Positions 10,191 to 22,900 of a DNA stretch of 64,000 nucleotides are shown here, piece after piece (position 1 is the first letter of the stretch; each line of letters starts with the position of its first letter). A model generated the notes under the pieces. The model ran no database searches. It saw only the letters and a program-made list of their open reading frames with translations, and was not told the origin of the DNA. Source of the stretch: Cantharellus purpuraceus (lineage: Eukaryota; Basidiomycota; Agaricomycetes; Cantharellales; Hydnaceae); NCBI GenBank assembly GCA_025174535.1, contig JALBUN010000045.1:868001-932000 (forward strand), given 5' to 3'. The position numbers and the translations under genes were made by a program.

Positions 10191-10625
10191 ATGGCTTCCC
10201 ATTCTATTCCCCTCTCCAACATCACTTCTAATAATACGTCACACTGGTCTCTGGACACAGAGGACTATCAAAAATACGCCGAGCTCCACGGGCATGTTAA
10301 GCCACCTCCACGTGTCAAAATACTTCCAAAACTCTTTCAACGTCCAAGATCCCCACCATGCCTCTCTTATGCCATTGGCGATCCCATATTCTTTCACAAT
10401 TCCGTTGAACCATATACATTCCTCGACATTTCACCTCTATATCGTAACACGGATAGAAGAGTTGAACGTGAGGTAGAATTTCAGTCGCCATTGCCGACCT
10501 ATCCTCCCACTTCAATCCGACTCAGGTTACATCGTGTCAGGCAAAGGGACCAAATACTCTTGGAGCGGGATACCATATGGAGACGGATCACTAAGACAAT
10601 AAGGAGTATTTGTTGTGGATGCTGA
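10191..10625 (+). CDS. Orphan 144-residue ORF inside transposon block
   Basis: An uninterrupted ATG-started frame of 144 codons. The product is Pro- and Arg-rich with no signal peptide, membrane segment or motif I recognise; it ends in a short Cys pair (CCGC). Upstream is a tttaaata box near 10065 and a pyrimidine-rich leader, which would suit a promoter. It sits in a stretch (9985-11308) that matches neither LTR family, so it may be part of a third transposon or a captured host fragment. Unknown function; reality as a gene uncertain. Confidence 0.3.
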   Translation: MASHSIPLSNITSNNTSHWSLDTEDYQKYAELHGHVKPPPRVKILPKLFQRPRSPPCLSYAIGDPIFFHNSVEPYTFLDISPLYRNTDRRVEREVEFQSPLPTYPPTSIRLRLHRVRQRDQILLERDTIWRRITKTIRSICCGC

Positions 10626-11308
10626 CTGAAGTCCTCATGTGACTCAGGGTCAATTAACCTTCGGAGCCGTAGGGAAGATGGTATTGGTGGACATTTCTAT
10701 TGTTCTTTTATATGACTCACCCCTGTTTCATCTTTTAATTCATTCATACACGACTTACTCATCCTTGTTCTATTTTTGGTTCTTTTATTACTCATCACCC
10801 CCTATTCTTACAAAGATTACCCCTATCTGTTGCTTCATTTCTCCATGATTTCCCCATTAGTAGTTCAACTTCACATGCTTTGTCAGCTGGCTTGATCAGC
10901 ATTTCTTGCATCATATCGCATCATTTGCTCCTCATATTGTGTCGTTGTGCCCTGGGGATTTGTATATAAAAGGGCGCTAGTTTTTGCCTTTGGGATCAAT
11001 CAACAAGTTTTCAGCCCACACTCTAAAGTCAAAGTCCACGCTCTAAGTCTACGCTCTACGCTCTACATCACAATCCATCAGCTCTACACTGAGGTAAAGC
11101 ACCTTGGTTCAACGATCAGATTTCCCTCCGCCACTGAGAGGTTGCTTCTCCTGAAACCAGCTTTCGCGTACCTCCCAACCGGGCTCTCCATTGTCATCCA
11201 GTCACAGAGCACGATCAGCCATCAGGACCAACCTTTTGCTCCCATCCTCATCCAACCACAGAGCACTATTCCACTTTCCTGTTACTCAGTGCTACCTCTA
11301 CCCCTCGA
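10626..11308 (+). other. Unassigned stretch with LTR-like promoter
   Basis: No gene seen. A strong TATA-type box (tatataaaag, 10963-10972) is followed about 30 bp later by a pyrimidine/purine-mixed leader with short acgctcta repeats (11037-11066). This looks like the U3-R part of an LTR from a third family, but I could not find its ends or a second copy. The text resumes after the solo LTR-G (11928-12185), which was inserted into it. Confidence 0.35.
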
Positions 11309-11927
11309 TGTTATGAGTATATTCATTAACGACCAGATCCCCATCCGATCCACTCAGATCCCCACGCATATGAAATCTATACTCCATTTGGAAACCACCG
11401 TCTCCGTCTACCTGTCCAATTGTCACCGCCGATTCCGCCCATCCGTCTCCGGTTCCGCCCATCCGTCTCCGGTTCCAATTGATGCATCAGCATCACCATA
11501 GGAACCCGGACATCCATCCCTGTTGGACTTGGACATACTCATGTAAGGCTGTCAGCCTCGGAGAACCATCACCAGAGTAATTATTATTAGATTTCAAAAT
11601 ATGTATTTAAGTTGCCCAACCGGGGACTTCATTCCCCAGTTCGAATATCGAATCACGCCTAGTTCCTAAGTCCAATCCTAACTCTCTAAGTCGTCCTCCG
11701 TCTCCAAAATCTCAGACACCGGTATTAGTGAGGGCGCAGCACATAAGCTGAAGCCAAATCCGTTCTGACCCCCACAACGTGCTCCAACTCCGACCCAACC
11801 TCTGACCCAACCTCCGACCCAACCTCCGACCCAACCTCCGACCCAACCTCCGACCCAACCTCCGACCCAACCTCCGACCCAACCTCCGACCCAATCTCCG
11901 ACCCCCAATCGGACCTAGTGCATAACA
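11309..11927 (+). mobile_element. Solo LTR-G with near-perfect target duplication
   Basis: A 619-bp LTR, TGTTATGAGTATATTC to GTGCATAACA, with no gag on its right. The flanks are ctcga (11304-11308) and ctcaa (11928-11932): a 5-bp duplication with one mismatch. That mismatch is itself G to A. Its extra length comes mostly from about nine to ten copies of a 12-bp repeat (cgacccaacctc) at about 11796-11900, against about four in other copies. Produced presumably by LTR-LTR recombination. Confidence 0.85.
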
Positions 11928-12185
11928 CTCAACCTGATTGATCTTTGGAGTGCTGAACAACTGCGTTACACACTGTCTGTTTGCTAGGACCGTTGCGCGC
12001 AGGCTTATAGGATCTATTCCTTAAGTGAACTGACACCGTGTCCATTACCACATGTTGGGGTCCTCCCTACTGTCCAATCAAAGAGGACTCATTTGGGAGG
12101 TTCCGTAAGGTTTTCAAGGGGTCAGAAAGGAAGAGTTGCATAGGTGGCAGCTGAAATATGCCTTGGAGCTTCAGGATTCTCTCTG

Positions 12186-12576
12186 TGGCCATGGATAGCC
12201 ACATCTCAGGTGATGATCTGCACAGAAAATAGTGCCCTGAGAGGCTGTGGTTGTCAAGTTACAGAATATTTATTGATCAGAGACATCTGAGCTTGAATTC
12301 AGGCCAAATGCCTGGTCCAAAGGTGGAGAGCTGGCTGTGTGAAGGTTTGTGGGCGCCTATGGGTCCACAACTGTAGCACAGCAGAAATAAATCATTCTGG
12401 GCCAAGTTCTGCATGGAATATTCCTGGAAAAATATGGAAAAATAGAGAATATTTGAATAAGTCCATTCCAGGTACAAGCATCAAATATATGCTGATATTT
12501 AGGAATGGAAAAGCAAAGTATAGCACATTGGTGCTGCATAAATAGGATTTGATAGGGAAAAGGTGGTTCCCATACA
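12186..12576 (-). mobile_element. LTR-B fragment, minus orientation
   Basis: Begins TGTATGGGAACC at 12576 on the minus strand and matches the first part of the LTR-B at 8787 (for example ccatattttt-cgggaatattcc type text and the ctgtaacttgacaacc segment) down to about 12186 (gctatccatggc). The remaining two thirds of the LTR are absent. Confidence 0.75.
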
Positions 12577-12771
12577 AGCTCCTAAGTCCAATCTGAACTA
12601 TCTAAGTTGTACTCTGTCTCTGAAATCTTGGACACAGGTATTAGTGAGGGTGCAGCACATAAGCTGAAGCCAAGTCTGTTCCAACCCCCATGACGCCCCC
12701 AACACCCACTCCAACTCTGACCCCAAACTCCAACCCAGGTTCTGACCCCCCATCAGACCTAGTGTGTAACA
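12577..12771 (+). mobile_element. LTR-G 3' fragment, CpG-depleted
   Basis: The last about 195 bp of an LTR-G in plus orientation, ending GTGTGTAACA. Compared with the 5190-5719 copy, almost every CpG has become TpG or CpA (tctgtctctgaaatcttgg where the other has tccgtctccgaaatctcgg). It directly abuts an opposite-orientation LTR-G. Confidence 0.75.
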
Positions 12772-13119
12772 CCCCACTAATACCTGTGTCTGAGATTTCA
12801 GAGACGGAGTATGACTTAGATAGTTTGGATTGGACTTAGGAGCTAGGTGTGATTCAATAAGTCCCCAGTAGTATGACTTAAATACATATTTGGAATCTAA
12901 TAATAATTACTCCAGTGATGGATCTCTGAGGCCAATGGCCTTATGTGAATATGTCCAAGTCCAACAGAGATGGATGTCTGGTTCTTATGGTGATGCTGAT
13001 GCAGATGAGCAAGCTTGATGGTGATGATCAGATGGACAAATGGAGATGTGATGGTTTCCAAATGGGGTATAGATTTCATATGCATGGGGATCTGGGCATT
13101 AATGAATATAGTCATAACA
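12772..13119 (-). mobile_element. LTR-G, minus orientation, CpG-depleted and partly deleted
   Basis: Starts TGTTATGACTATATTCATTAA at 13119 on the minus strand and runs to ccccactaatacc at 12772, with internal deletions. It interrupts a gag frame: the minus-strand codons for NLAQAISLLASS lead directly into the LTR. CpG is almost absent. Old insertion. Confidence 0.75.
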
Positions 13120-13245
13120 CTGCTGGCAAGCAGGGAGATAGCTTGTGCCAGATTCAGGGAGGATGGCATGTCATCCTCCTTGTTGATGACCTCTATATGG
13201 CTTGTTGGTTCTTCAACAACCTTGGGAATGGTGTTCAGAGCATGA
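13120..13245 (-). pseudogene. Short gag remnant
   Basis: The minus strand encodes a decayed version of the acidic gag segment (TIPKVVEEPTSHIEVINKED, then NLAQAISLLASS) seen in G1-G3. Only about 125 bp remain before the match is lost near 13245. Like its neighbours it has lost its CpG sites. Confidence 0.65.
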
Positions 13246-13347
13246 GCAGGTCATCTTCAAGCACTGCTTGGACAATGATCACACGCTGGGCGTAATGGCA
13301 TTAGCATTTTTGTGATTAATTGTAATTATTGATGGGTGATGCCAGCC

Positions 13348-14699
13348 TGTATGGGAACTGGTTTTCTCTTAAAAGATCTTGTTTAAAGTCCCAAAACTGT
13401 ACAATTTCGCTTTATGGCCTTAAAATATCAGCATATACGTGCTGCTTTCTCTTGATTCAGGGCCATTCAAATATTCTCTATTTTTTCATATTTTTTCGGG
13501 AATTTTCCATGCAGAAATGAGTCCACAACCTTGTTGTTCTGCTGGGCGAAGTTTTGGGACCCACATGGACCCACAAACCTTCGCAGATGTCAGCAGCTTC
13601 AAAGTCAGCTGGAGTCACCCAGACAACTGACTCATTTTCAATCACATGACTCATTTCAATCTCCGACTCAATCTGGTCACCACTGCCAGTAAATGCTCAA
13701 TATCTTCACAACCACTGCACCTCCTGACTCCATTTTCAGTGGAGAGTTCAATAGAAGCTGTGCCTACCCATAGCTGCACTGATCATCCCAGGAAACGAAG
13801 TATTGACTGAGTTATTTGGGTAATGGTGACTCATGCTATGACTCCATCCATGACTCATGCCATGAGTCAGAGCAAATCCAAGCAGCTCATTGGCTAGGAA
13901 ACTTCCACCCCTTTCTCACATATTCCACTAGCTTCCAGTAGTTTCCATCTATTAATAGGTAGAAGTTTCCAGTAGTATTAGTCAGCTCCTGTAAATACAA
14001 TATAAAAGGAGCCCATTCTGCCTCTGAATAAATAACCATTTTCTACCCCATCATTTGCACATCAGTGTGACTAGAGTGACATACAGTGTCATCCTCTATA
14101 TCTCAGTAACTGTTGATTGTCCAGTTCAAGGGTCGCTTACAGTTGTGTAACTGTATTTGATTGCACTCGAAGTAGTGATTGTCCTGCTTTGGGCGTGAGT
14201 GTAGTATCTACCTCGCATGACTACGAATCTACAGGGTGAGATTGTCTGTTGATAGTCCTGCCATTAGTGCTCTTGTTTAAGTTACTAGTGTGTACTGCCT
14301 TTGCAGAGCATTAGAATCTTGAACTTGTGTGAGGCAGTTGCTAGACTACTTCACACATTGCTGTTACCCGCTTCAGAGTGTCACTGGTTGGATGGTTGGA
14401 TTCATCCACCTACTTCCTCTCTAAGTGCATTCCCCTCTTTTTGGAATATCTGGACCCCTAAGCGTCCGTGAACTCTAGACTCTGGAAGTCTTATTCATTC
14501 CCTACTGCTAAGAAACGTATTACCTTCCTGCGTATCGTCTGCATTGACCATTACAACGGATTGTAACCAAAGTACAAACGTTAAATTGTTTCTGGAGTTG
14601 TGCTGCAGTAGGATTTGATATTCTTCTCAGCTGTTCATTCACGGAATTGTGGTGATTTAGAGTTTGCCCTAACACCATAATTTTGCAGGTTCCAAAACA
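13348..14699 (+). mobile_element. Complete solo LTR-B with perfect 5-bp target duplication
   Basis: A 1352-bp LTR from TGTATGGGAAC to GTTCCAAAACA, flanked by cagcc on both sides (13343-13347 and 14700-14704). There is no internal region, so it is a solo LTR. A TATA box (tataaaagg, 14001-14009) lies about 650 bp in, and five TGASTCA heptamers sit upstream of it (13628, 13647, 13827, 13851 and 13863). It is the reference copy for the family and a near-identical inverted partner of 1-1419. Confidence 0.9.
14001..14009 (+). promoter_or_regulatory. TATA box of LTR-B
   Basis: tataaaagg in the middle of the LTR, conserved in position in the copies at 1-1419 (ccttttatat on the minus strand near 690) and 8787-9984. 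It marks the likely U3-R boundary about 30 bp downstream. Confidence 0.55.
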
Positions 14700-14704
14700 C
14701 AGCC

Positions 14705-15814
14705 GATATGGCACCAGGCTCTGATGCCCAACCCATTTTGGGTCATTGTTTAAGTCGTCGACATATAAGAGGTATAAAAACAAGGCTCAATGTAGTGGCG
14801 GAAGGGTATTGTTGATTTGCTACAAGGCTTGTCAGACTATGATCCGACTCGGGTCCTAGTGCATTGGCCCTGGCACAGCTTCATGAATCACGATGCGTAG
14901 AATTCAGCTATAGCCTGAGAGCAATGTTAGCTACAAAGTATATCCTGAGAGTAGGCTCCTAGCCAGGACATAGCTCCATCTGTAGCAGGAAGTTTCATGC
15001 AACAGGCCTTGGTTGTGGCCCTACATTTCGCCTATAGGTAATTCGGGACGTAAGGGCCTGAACATGTACCAACTTAGCAGAATCTGACCAAAAAATGGCG
15101 CGATGTACACAGTCTATCTGGCGGCCACCAGATTAAAATTCAGGAGAGGAGTGAAAACCAGCTGATCACTTGATAGAAATGCTACCGGAAGGAAATTGCC
15201 GCACTCAAGGAGAACGAGACGCAGCGGGAGGCCATAGGGGTGATTGTAGCATACTTTAATGCTGCAGCGGCGGCACCTCAATGCGACTTTTCTGCTATCC
15301 GACCCCAGGCCAGCTCCACCTAAGCGGGAATTTAGGCCTGAAACCGCGTAAACAAGACAGGTCCCCAAAATGTACATTCGATACTGGCCAGGAGTCATTG
15401 AGAGCAATGTTACCTGTGCAAAGCTTGGTTGTAAAGGATGCGAGTCATGTCTCCCTTGACGCGGCTCCCTGGTTTGTGTCTTTGCTCTTAACATTAGAAT
15501 CAGAAGAGAGTCGGGAGGATAAGATGAGGACAAGCAAGTGAAGAGGAAGGGCTATCATTTAGAGCCATTCTTATTGGATGACCGTTGAAAAATGAGAGAA
15601 GCAAAGAGAGGGAACGACCAAGTTGTTTTGACTCGTTTGGCGAAATCAACATTGGCTAGTCACATGACCGTGGGACCCATTTCCTCACTTTAACCTGCCT
15701 GACGAGGCGCCCTGTCTTTCTCTTCCAAACCACCATCTCCACAGCAAGCAGCGCTCAAGACTCGCGCTCACACTCCAATACAAAGCCTTACAAACCTACT
15801 AGTTCTTCGAAGCA
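14705..15814. other. Intergenic, transposon edge to histone H4
   Basis: No convincing gene. An open minus-strand frame at 15114-15533 has no motif or codon signal I can defend. The last 100 bp before the H4 start are pyrimidine-rich (cttccaaaccaccatctcc), typical of a basidiomycete promoter without a clear TATA box. Confidence 0.5.
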
Positions 15815-16294
<480 letters not shown>

Positions 16295-16981
16295 GCCCAT
16301 GGATGGATGCCTTACTTTCTTGTTCTCGTATCCTATGCCCTTCCTCTCGTTCATGTATTAGTACGACTGTTGTGTTTTACCTGAACGAAATTTATTGTGC
16401 CATTTTAACTTAATTGCTTTTGGTGGAGGGCATAAACAGGCTGTTGAAATCGTTAGTAAATCTTGGGAACGACCCTTATTGAGCCACTTGCCTTGAAACC
16501 ATATCATGTAGTTAACGTCGCGTACAGACTTGCAGACTTTTGCCATGCCTCGTCGTGCAGACTCTCACGCGCGTAGCTCTGCAGATCAATGGCCACTGTG
16601 ACTAGTCACATGGCGTCACCAACTAAGGTTGCTTTGGGATATCTCCTCTAAGTATATCCCTCCTCAAAGCAGTAAGACGTTGAATTTCATTCCTTGGATC
16701 ATACCTGACAAATTGTATTTCATCCAATCTAGACAGAACTGGGTTTCCCTCTAGTCGTAAACAGAGAAGCTCTCGAAGCGCGGCTGTCGCTATACCTCAG
16801 CTAATTAGTCCTCCTTCAAGCCTTTGGCACGAATTTTACGACGCTCCTTCTCCTGTGAACACACAAGTCCTTACGGCTCCCTGCGTCACTGTACCCCGTT
16901 TGTGTCACCGCTAATACTTAGGGGTTTGCGCGTAGACGAACGGTTTCCCATCGCCACGACCTATTACGACCTGACTCTTCA
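16295..16981. other. Intergenic, H4 to formin
   Basis: About 690 bp with no frame worth calling. It should hold the H4 3' end and the formin promoter; the 60 bp before 16982 are mixed pyrimidine-rich with no TATA box seen. Confidence 0.5.
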
Positions 16982-19900
16982 ATGTCGGACGACTCGCTCA
17001 TAGTACCCACCCTCCTCCCAACAGGATCTCTTCACTTTGCGGCCGTTAAGACTGATTCTGTGGTTCAGCACGTCCTAGATGCTCTAGCGGATTTGGAGGA
17101 AGTGCGGGAGGATATCCTAGGAGATTGGCAGTGTGACCGCTGGGCGATGCAGAAAATCAAAAAGGAGATGCCAGGGAGAAAGTGGGAAGAGCGTGAACTC
17201 GAACGTCTGTCGGACGGTGAGTTTTGTGTCTAGTTATTCATGTGCTTGCTCTGAAGTCGAACGTAATATAGGCCTTTTATCTCCCCTTACACCCGTGCAG
17301 CCCCTCCTGAAGCCTCCAACTGTAAAACCTCAATCAGAGCGTCATTTTTCGTCCTTTCCTCTTACCTCTCATCTCCATACCCCTTACTTACGTCTTGTCT
17401 CTCTGCATCCTCACCTTACGCTCCCTATCACATTCCTTCGTGTTCCGGAGATTCACGACAATTTTCCATGGACGGTTTTCGTTGCACGAAATACCACTGT
17501 AGAAGAGGTCCTGGATGCCGTCAGCGACGAGCTTGGTTTAACCAGGGTTCTTGAAGGACCAGGTGGCGGCAATGTCGATTACTTTATGGAAGAAGTTGTG
17601 GGTGAAGGAAGTGCAGCAAGTTCGTAGTTCGTTCCTGTTTATAAGAGTCTTGATTCTTATATTTTATCAGTCTCTTCGCGTCTCGGGTCAGACCAAGTTG
17701 TTTCCGAACTTCTCGCATCTCCGTCAGCAGGCTCGAAGTCAATTCGCCGTTTCCGTATTTGCGTCCCAGACGAGTGGTATCGTCGTTCTGCGTCCAAGTC
17801 TCATTCATTATCCTCATCTTCATTAGACTATGGTGACACGACCATCAAACAGCAACAAGTCGATGAGAACGATGAAGATGACGACGATGAAGGGACTGCA
17901 AAGGCAGTAACGAAGTACCCTCCGTCAGCGGTAAACCTGCCTGCATCCTCGCCAATCTCTACACGTTCCTCGACTGCAGATTCAAGCAAAAACCGACTAT
18001 CGAGCATGTTTGATAGTTGGCTTAGCCCATCCACAGCGTCCCTCTCCACACCCACAACCCCTTCATCACGCGAGGATCGGCGCAAGAGTGTCAGTGAGCC
18101 CGTCCTTGTGGAGTCTGGCGATAGTCTGAGCCTAAAGCTCGTGCAAAATGTCGGTCTTGGCTTGAATGGTTCAGAGTCCAATATGGACGAGGAAGACAGC
18201 CAGTCTGATATGGACGTTGATCCTATCGCCTTCGAAAAAATGATGGACGAGCTTGGGCTCAAGGGCCCTCAGCGTCAAGCCATGCATCAGCTTCCCATAG
18301 ATAGGAAGAAGTACCTCTTACGCCAGAGCCGCGACTTTCGTTTTGCGGGCGGGAACAAGCCTTCAGCAGCGTCGACTGCTTCCTCCGCACGGTCTTCGCC
18401 AGTGGCGAGTAGCCAAACGTATAGCCCTGCCAGTGCTGGGCAACTCCTTCCACGGCTGGTTCCTCAACTCACAGGCGATAGCATCATGAAGCGATTCTCG
18501 ATATCTGCCTGGGGAAGTGGGCCGTCGCAGCCTGCCACTCCATCGCCTGCAGTGAAGGAGTCTGCAGGTGATATGGAAGAGGCAGTCGCGCCGATAGTCC
18601 CTCAAATGACGGGTGGTCTATGGAGTAGCTGGTGGGCGAGCTCTGGTGGTGCGAAGGATGCACAGGATAAGAGTGTTGCAGAGAGAGGGAACGCCAAGGG
18701 GGATAGTCCAGAGTGGTATGTTGATGGCATACGAAATGGGTAAGTGATCTCAGAATGCTGTTTCGTATATGAAAGTAATGCCGTGCCTGTGAAGGAAACC
18801 GTCGGACGCGCGCCTGACCAAACACCTCATATCACTGCGCGTGCATTTGTCAACTGCAAAACTTGCATGGATTAAACGCTTCGTTGGCGAGCAGAATGGG
18901 ATGGATGCGTTGGGGACTCTTCTATCTGGACTGGTGGGGAAAGGCGGCAAACGGCGGAAGTTGACAGACACAGAAGATACAGTCCTACTTGAGATTGTCA
19001 GATGTCTTCGCGTGCTGTTGAACACGGAAGTGAGCATATTCAACTTATGAAGGGACTGGTCGTAAATTAATTGCTACCATACTTTATCAAGCCGGGTTTT
19101 AGTCACGTACTGTCGTCGCCCACGCTTGTGACGCATATCGCGTACAGTCTTCACACGTCCTCACTCAAATTGCGCACACTTGTTGCGGAGGTGTTAGCCG
19201 CGGTCTGCGTTCTCTCGCCGGTTGAAGGACACAAGTTGGTTCTTGCCGCGATGTCTGACTACCGTGTGGTGCACGACGAGGCGTTCAGGTTTGAGCAACT
19301 CGTCGCGTTGTTGCGTCTACCCGATCATGAGACAGAGGGTGCAGAGGAAGAGGATGGTATGTGGGAGGCGAGAACTACTGCCCTCGCACTGGTGAATGCG
19401 ATAACCAATTGTCCTGAGGCGGTTGAAGAGCGAGTTATGTTGCGCGAGGAGTTCGGACGAAGAGGTTTGAACGAGGTTATCGTTGTACGTATCAGTGTCT
19501 ATGAAGCTCTACTTCTCGCGTCCTCCGACCCCACTGATTATGGCGTGATGACATTCTAGGCTTTGAGATACGTGAAGCCTCCAGATGCGTTGTTAACGCA
19601 AATCGATGTGTACACCGAGGAGAAGTACGAGGACGAGGAGGACCTGCGCGAACGTGCACGTAACCTTGTCAAAGACCACACCCGACCAAGGTCTGAATAC
19701 GAAATAGTCTTAGAGGGACTAATGGAAATGGTACAACAGCACGGAGAGCTCTATCCAATTATGTTGAAGACACTCAAGCGGTATCCCAGTATCCTCGAAC
19801 AGGACATCATCCCGTGCGTTTTCATCTTCATGTTGCCAGACGCTTAATGGACTAGGCCCGTTCCTCAGACAGACCAAAACTGACTTGCTCGCTGTCCTGG

Positions 19901-22900
19901 ACAAATTCGTGGAGCAACTTGCTGTGCTGAACAACTTGTAAGTCCCGGCGCGATTATTCTATGACATATTCACCGACCACCGTCGAGCAGTGAGGAGGAT
20001 TGGCCCATCTTCATGAAGCGGTTTGCTTCATCTGTACAACAGATCACGGGCCAAACTATCGATGTTACTGCCAGGGATCAAGTTCATGGAGCTTCTGTCG
20101 CAGAAGATTTGGATATTCTCCGTGCGCAAGTGGCAGAACTCAGCGATGAGGTGTGACCCTGTCCTATTAGCGTGGGTGTGTACTGAATTCAGCACGTAGA
20201 AGGCTCAACTGCAAACAGAGCTCACTGAGCAAGTCGCGGAGGTCAACATCCTCAAATCCTTGCCGCTGAATATCGGAGTCTCTCAACACAGAAACGCGTC
20301 GGGAGGTGGTCAGGAGGTTTGTATTATCATGCCACTAAAAACTTTCTCGTTTCTCATTATTCGGACAGTCCAACCAGAACTTCAATGGCCTTGTACAGCG
20401 ACTTGTTGCCAAAGAAAAGCAAGTGCTGCAGTTACAGGCTGAGGTGGATCGACTTCGAGCACATAATCCGACGGATGGGAGAGATGCTGTGAGACAATAC
20501 TACTGTCATTTCCCGGTATTTTAGGACTCATATGGTGTGTAGGACGAACGTGCTAAACGCGAACGGGATCGAGCGAAATGGAATACCCTGAACGACGAGA
20601 TTGCGAAACTGAAGACAAAGGTGTGTGATAAGTACTCTCCATGTAACAGATTTTATTGAAAGAGCACTGGTTAGAACACCGACTTGGAGAATGCTCTGGG
20701 CCGCAAGGATAAAGAAGTTATTTATCTTAAGCGTGCACTCGAATCGGTGTACTCTCGCTTCCAAGCCAACTTTGAGAATCAAGTTCAGGACCGAGAGGCA
20801 GAAGTGGATGCACAACTTATCGCTTCCCAGGCAATCGATAGTCTTACTCGCAAAGACGACGAGATTGCTTCACTCCGGAAAGAGATCGACGCGCTCAAAG
20901 CGCAGCTGACTGCGAAGACTCAAGTGACGACAGAAAAAGAATTCAAGTCGCGTGTGCCACCTCCGCCACCACCACCGCCCAAGCCTAAGCGTTCTACCAC
21001 CGCATCGGCGGCCATAGCATTAAGCGAAGGTGCAGTCCTTACTAATGGTCGTGTATCATCTCCCACTTTGTCTCCACTTCCGCCCCCCCCTCCGCCTCCA
21101 CCTCCGCCTCCACCTCCTCCCTTCAGTCGCAGTCAAACGCTTCCTGTCGTGCTAGAGCTAGCCAGTCCCACTGAGTCACCTCGCAACTCACGGAGAATTT
21201 CGCCATCTTCACCGCCACCTCCACCTCCACCTCCACCTCCATCACCTCCACCATCTCCCTTCTCATCCAGTGCCGCCGTGTCACCCCCGCCACCCCATCC
21301 AACGCCGGGGGGTCCTGTACCTCCACCACCACCACCACCTTCTGGGGCACCCTCGGCATGGAAGGGAGTAAAGGTAACCCGTCCTGCCAAACGCCTAAAG
21401 CCCTTCTTTTGGAATAAATTGGGCACCCCTTCCTTGACAGCGACTGTCTGGACCGATATTGGTCCAGCGTCGTTGGACCTGGATCTGGGAGACCTTGAGG
21501 AGACGTTCACAATGGACAGTTCATCCTCAAGTAGTCCAGCCACTACATCCGTGCTTAAGAAACAAGCGACTAGCACATTGCTCGACATTACTCGTGCCCA
21601 AAACATCGGTGAGGAGTATGATTCCCTTTCACCCATGCGTGGTGCCTCATAAATAAATTAGGCATCATGTTATCGAGGATCAAGTATAGTCTCGCTGACA
21701 TTCGACAAGCCCTGCTGGAGATAAATGACGAGAAGCTCTCTATCGATGACCTTAAAATAATTGGGAAAAATCTACCTACGCCTGAAGAAGTGCGACTCTC
21801 TGACTTAGGCTAGCCGCTTGAGTTAACGCGTATGCACATAGGTCACACGCATCAAAGATTTCCAGGACATTGGAAAATTGGCAAAAGCCGATCAGTACTT
21901 CAGCGAGGTGAAGACATTCAGTGGCTATGTGTATTAGCTCTGGCTCACTTAAGTTAGATCTCGAGCATACCACGACTTTCGGAGCGGGTGGAATGCATGC
22001 TTTATCGCAGAAAACTAGACCTAGACATGGAAGAGACTCGTCCAGAGCTGAATATTCTCAGGAATGCGTGTACAGAACTGCGGACTTCGACAAAGTTCAA
22101 GCAAATATTGCAGGTGAGACTTCTTTAATCTTTTTTAAGGAACATACCGAGCTTGGAATCCTCAGGCTGTACTTGCCCTTGGGAACGCCTTAAATGCGTC
22201 GAGTTTTCGTGGTGGTGCTCGTGGTTTTCAATTGGACGCATTGCTAAAGGTGAGAACTTATTATTTGATCCTACAGCGAATTCTCATGAGGGCTCGATTG
22301 GTAGATGAAGGAGACCAGGACCGCGAAAGCGGGTTCTGATTGTCCGACCCTCCTTCATTACCTTGCGCGTGTGCTCATGAGGTCTAACCATGACCTGGTG
22401 ACCTTCATAAACGACTTGCCTCACATAGAAGCTGCTGCTCGCGGTAAGTTCTGATGTCTTCTGGTCAACCGGACTATTCTAACGCAGACACCAGTCTCTG
22501 TACAGAACACCCTAGCATCCGTCCAGTCGATCTTATCCGGGCTGGAGCAAGTCAAGACGGAAATTCGACTAGCGAAGAATGCGAGAGTCCATTCCCCGGG
22601 AGACCGGTTTTTGGCTGTGATGGAGGTTTGAAACCCCCTATTTACTATCCTTCTGGTGAACTGATGTTGACTGATTAGCCATTTGTTTTAAAATCCACTG
22701 CGATGGTGGAAGCATTGAAGCAGATGGGAGCTACTGTGGACAAGGACTTGCACTCTCTCCTCGCCTATTACGGCGAAGCATCCGACTCGACTGATGCCGC
22801 GAAGCCAGAAGACTTCTTTGCACTCATCATGACTTTCTCTTCCGCACTAAATGTTCGTTTTTATGCATAAGTTGGACTGGAATCATGTTCTGACGTCATC

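Noticed and set aside
15114..15533. 139-codon minus frame before histone H4
   Set aside because: No motif, no supporting splice signals, and it lies in the intergenic space next to a transposon.
21123..21636. Gly/Val-rich minus frames
   Set aside because: Antisense of the formin poly-proline FH1 region.
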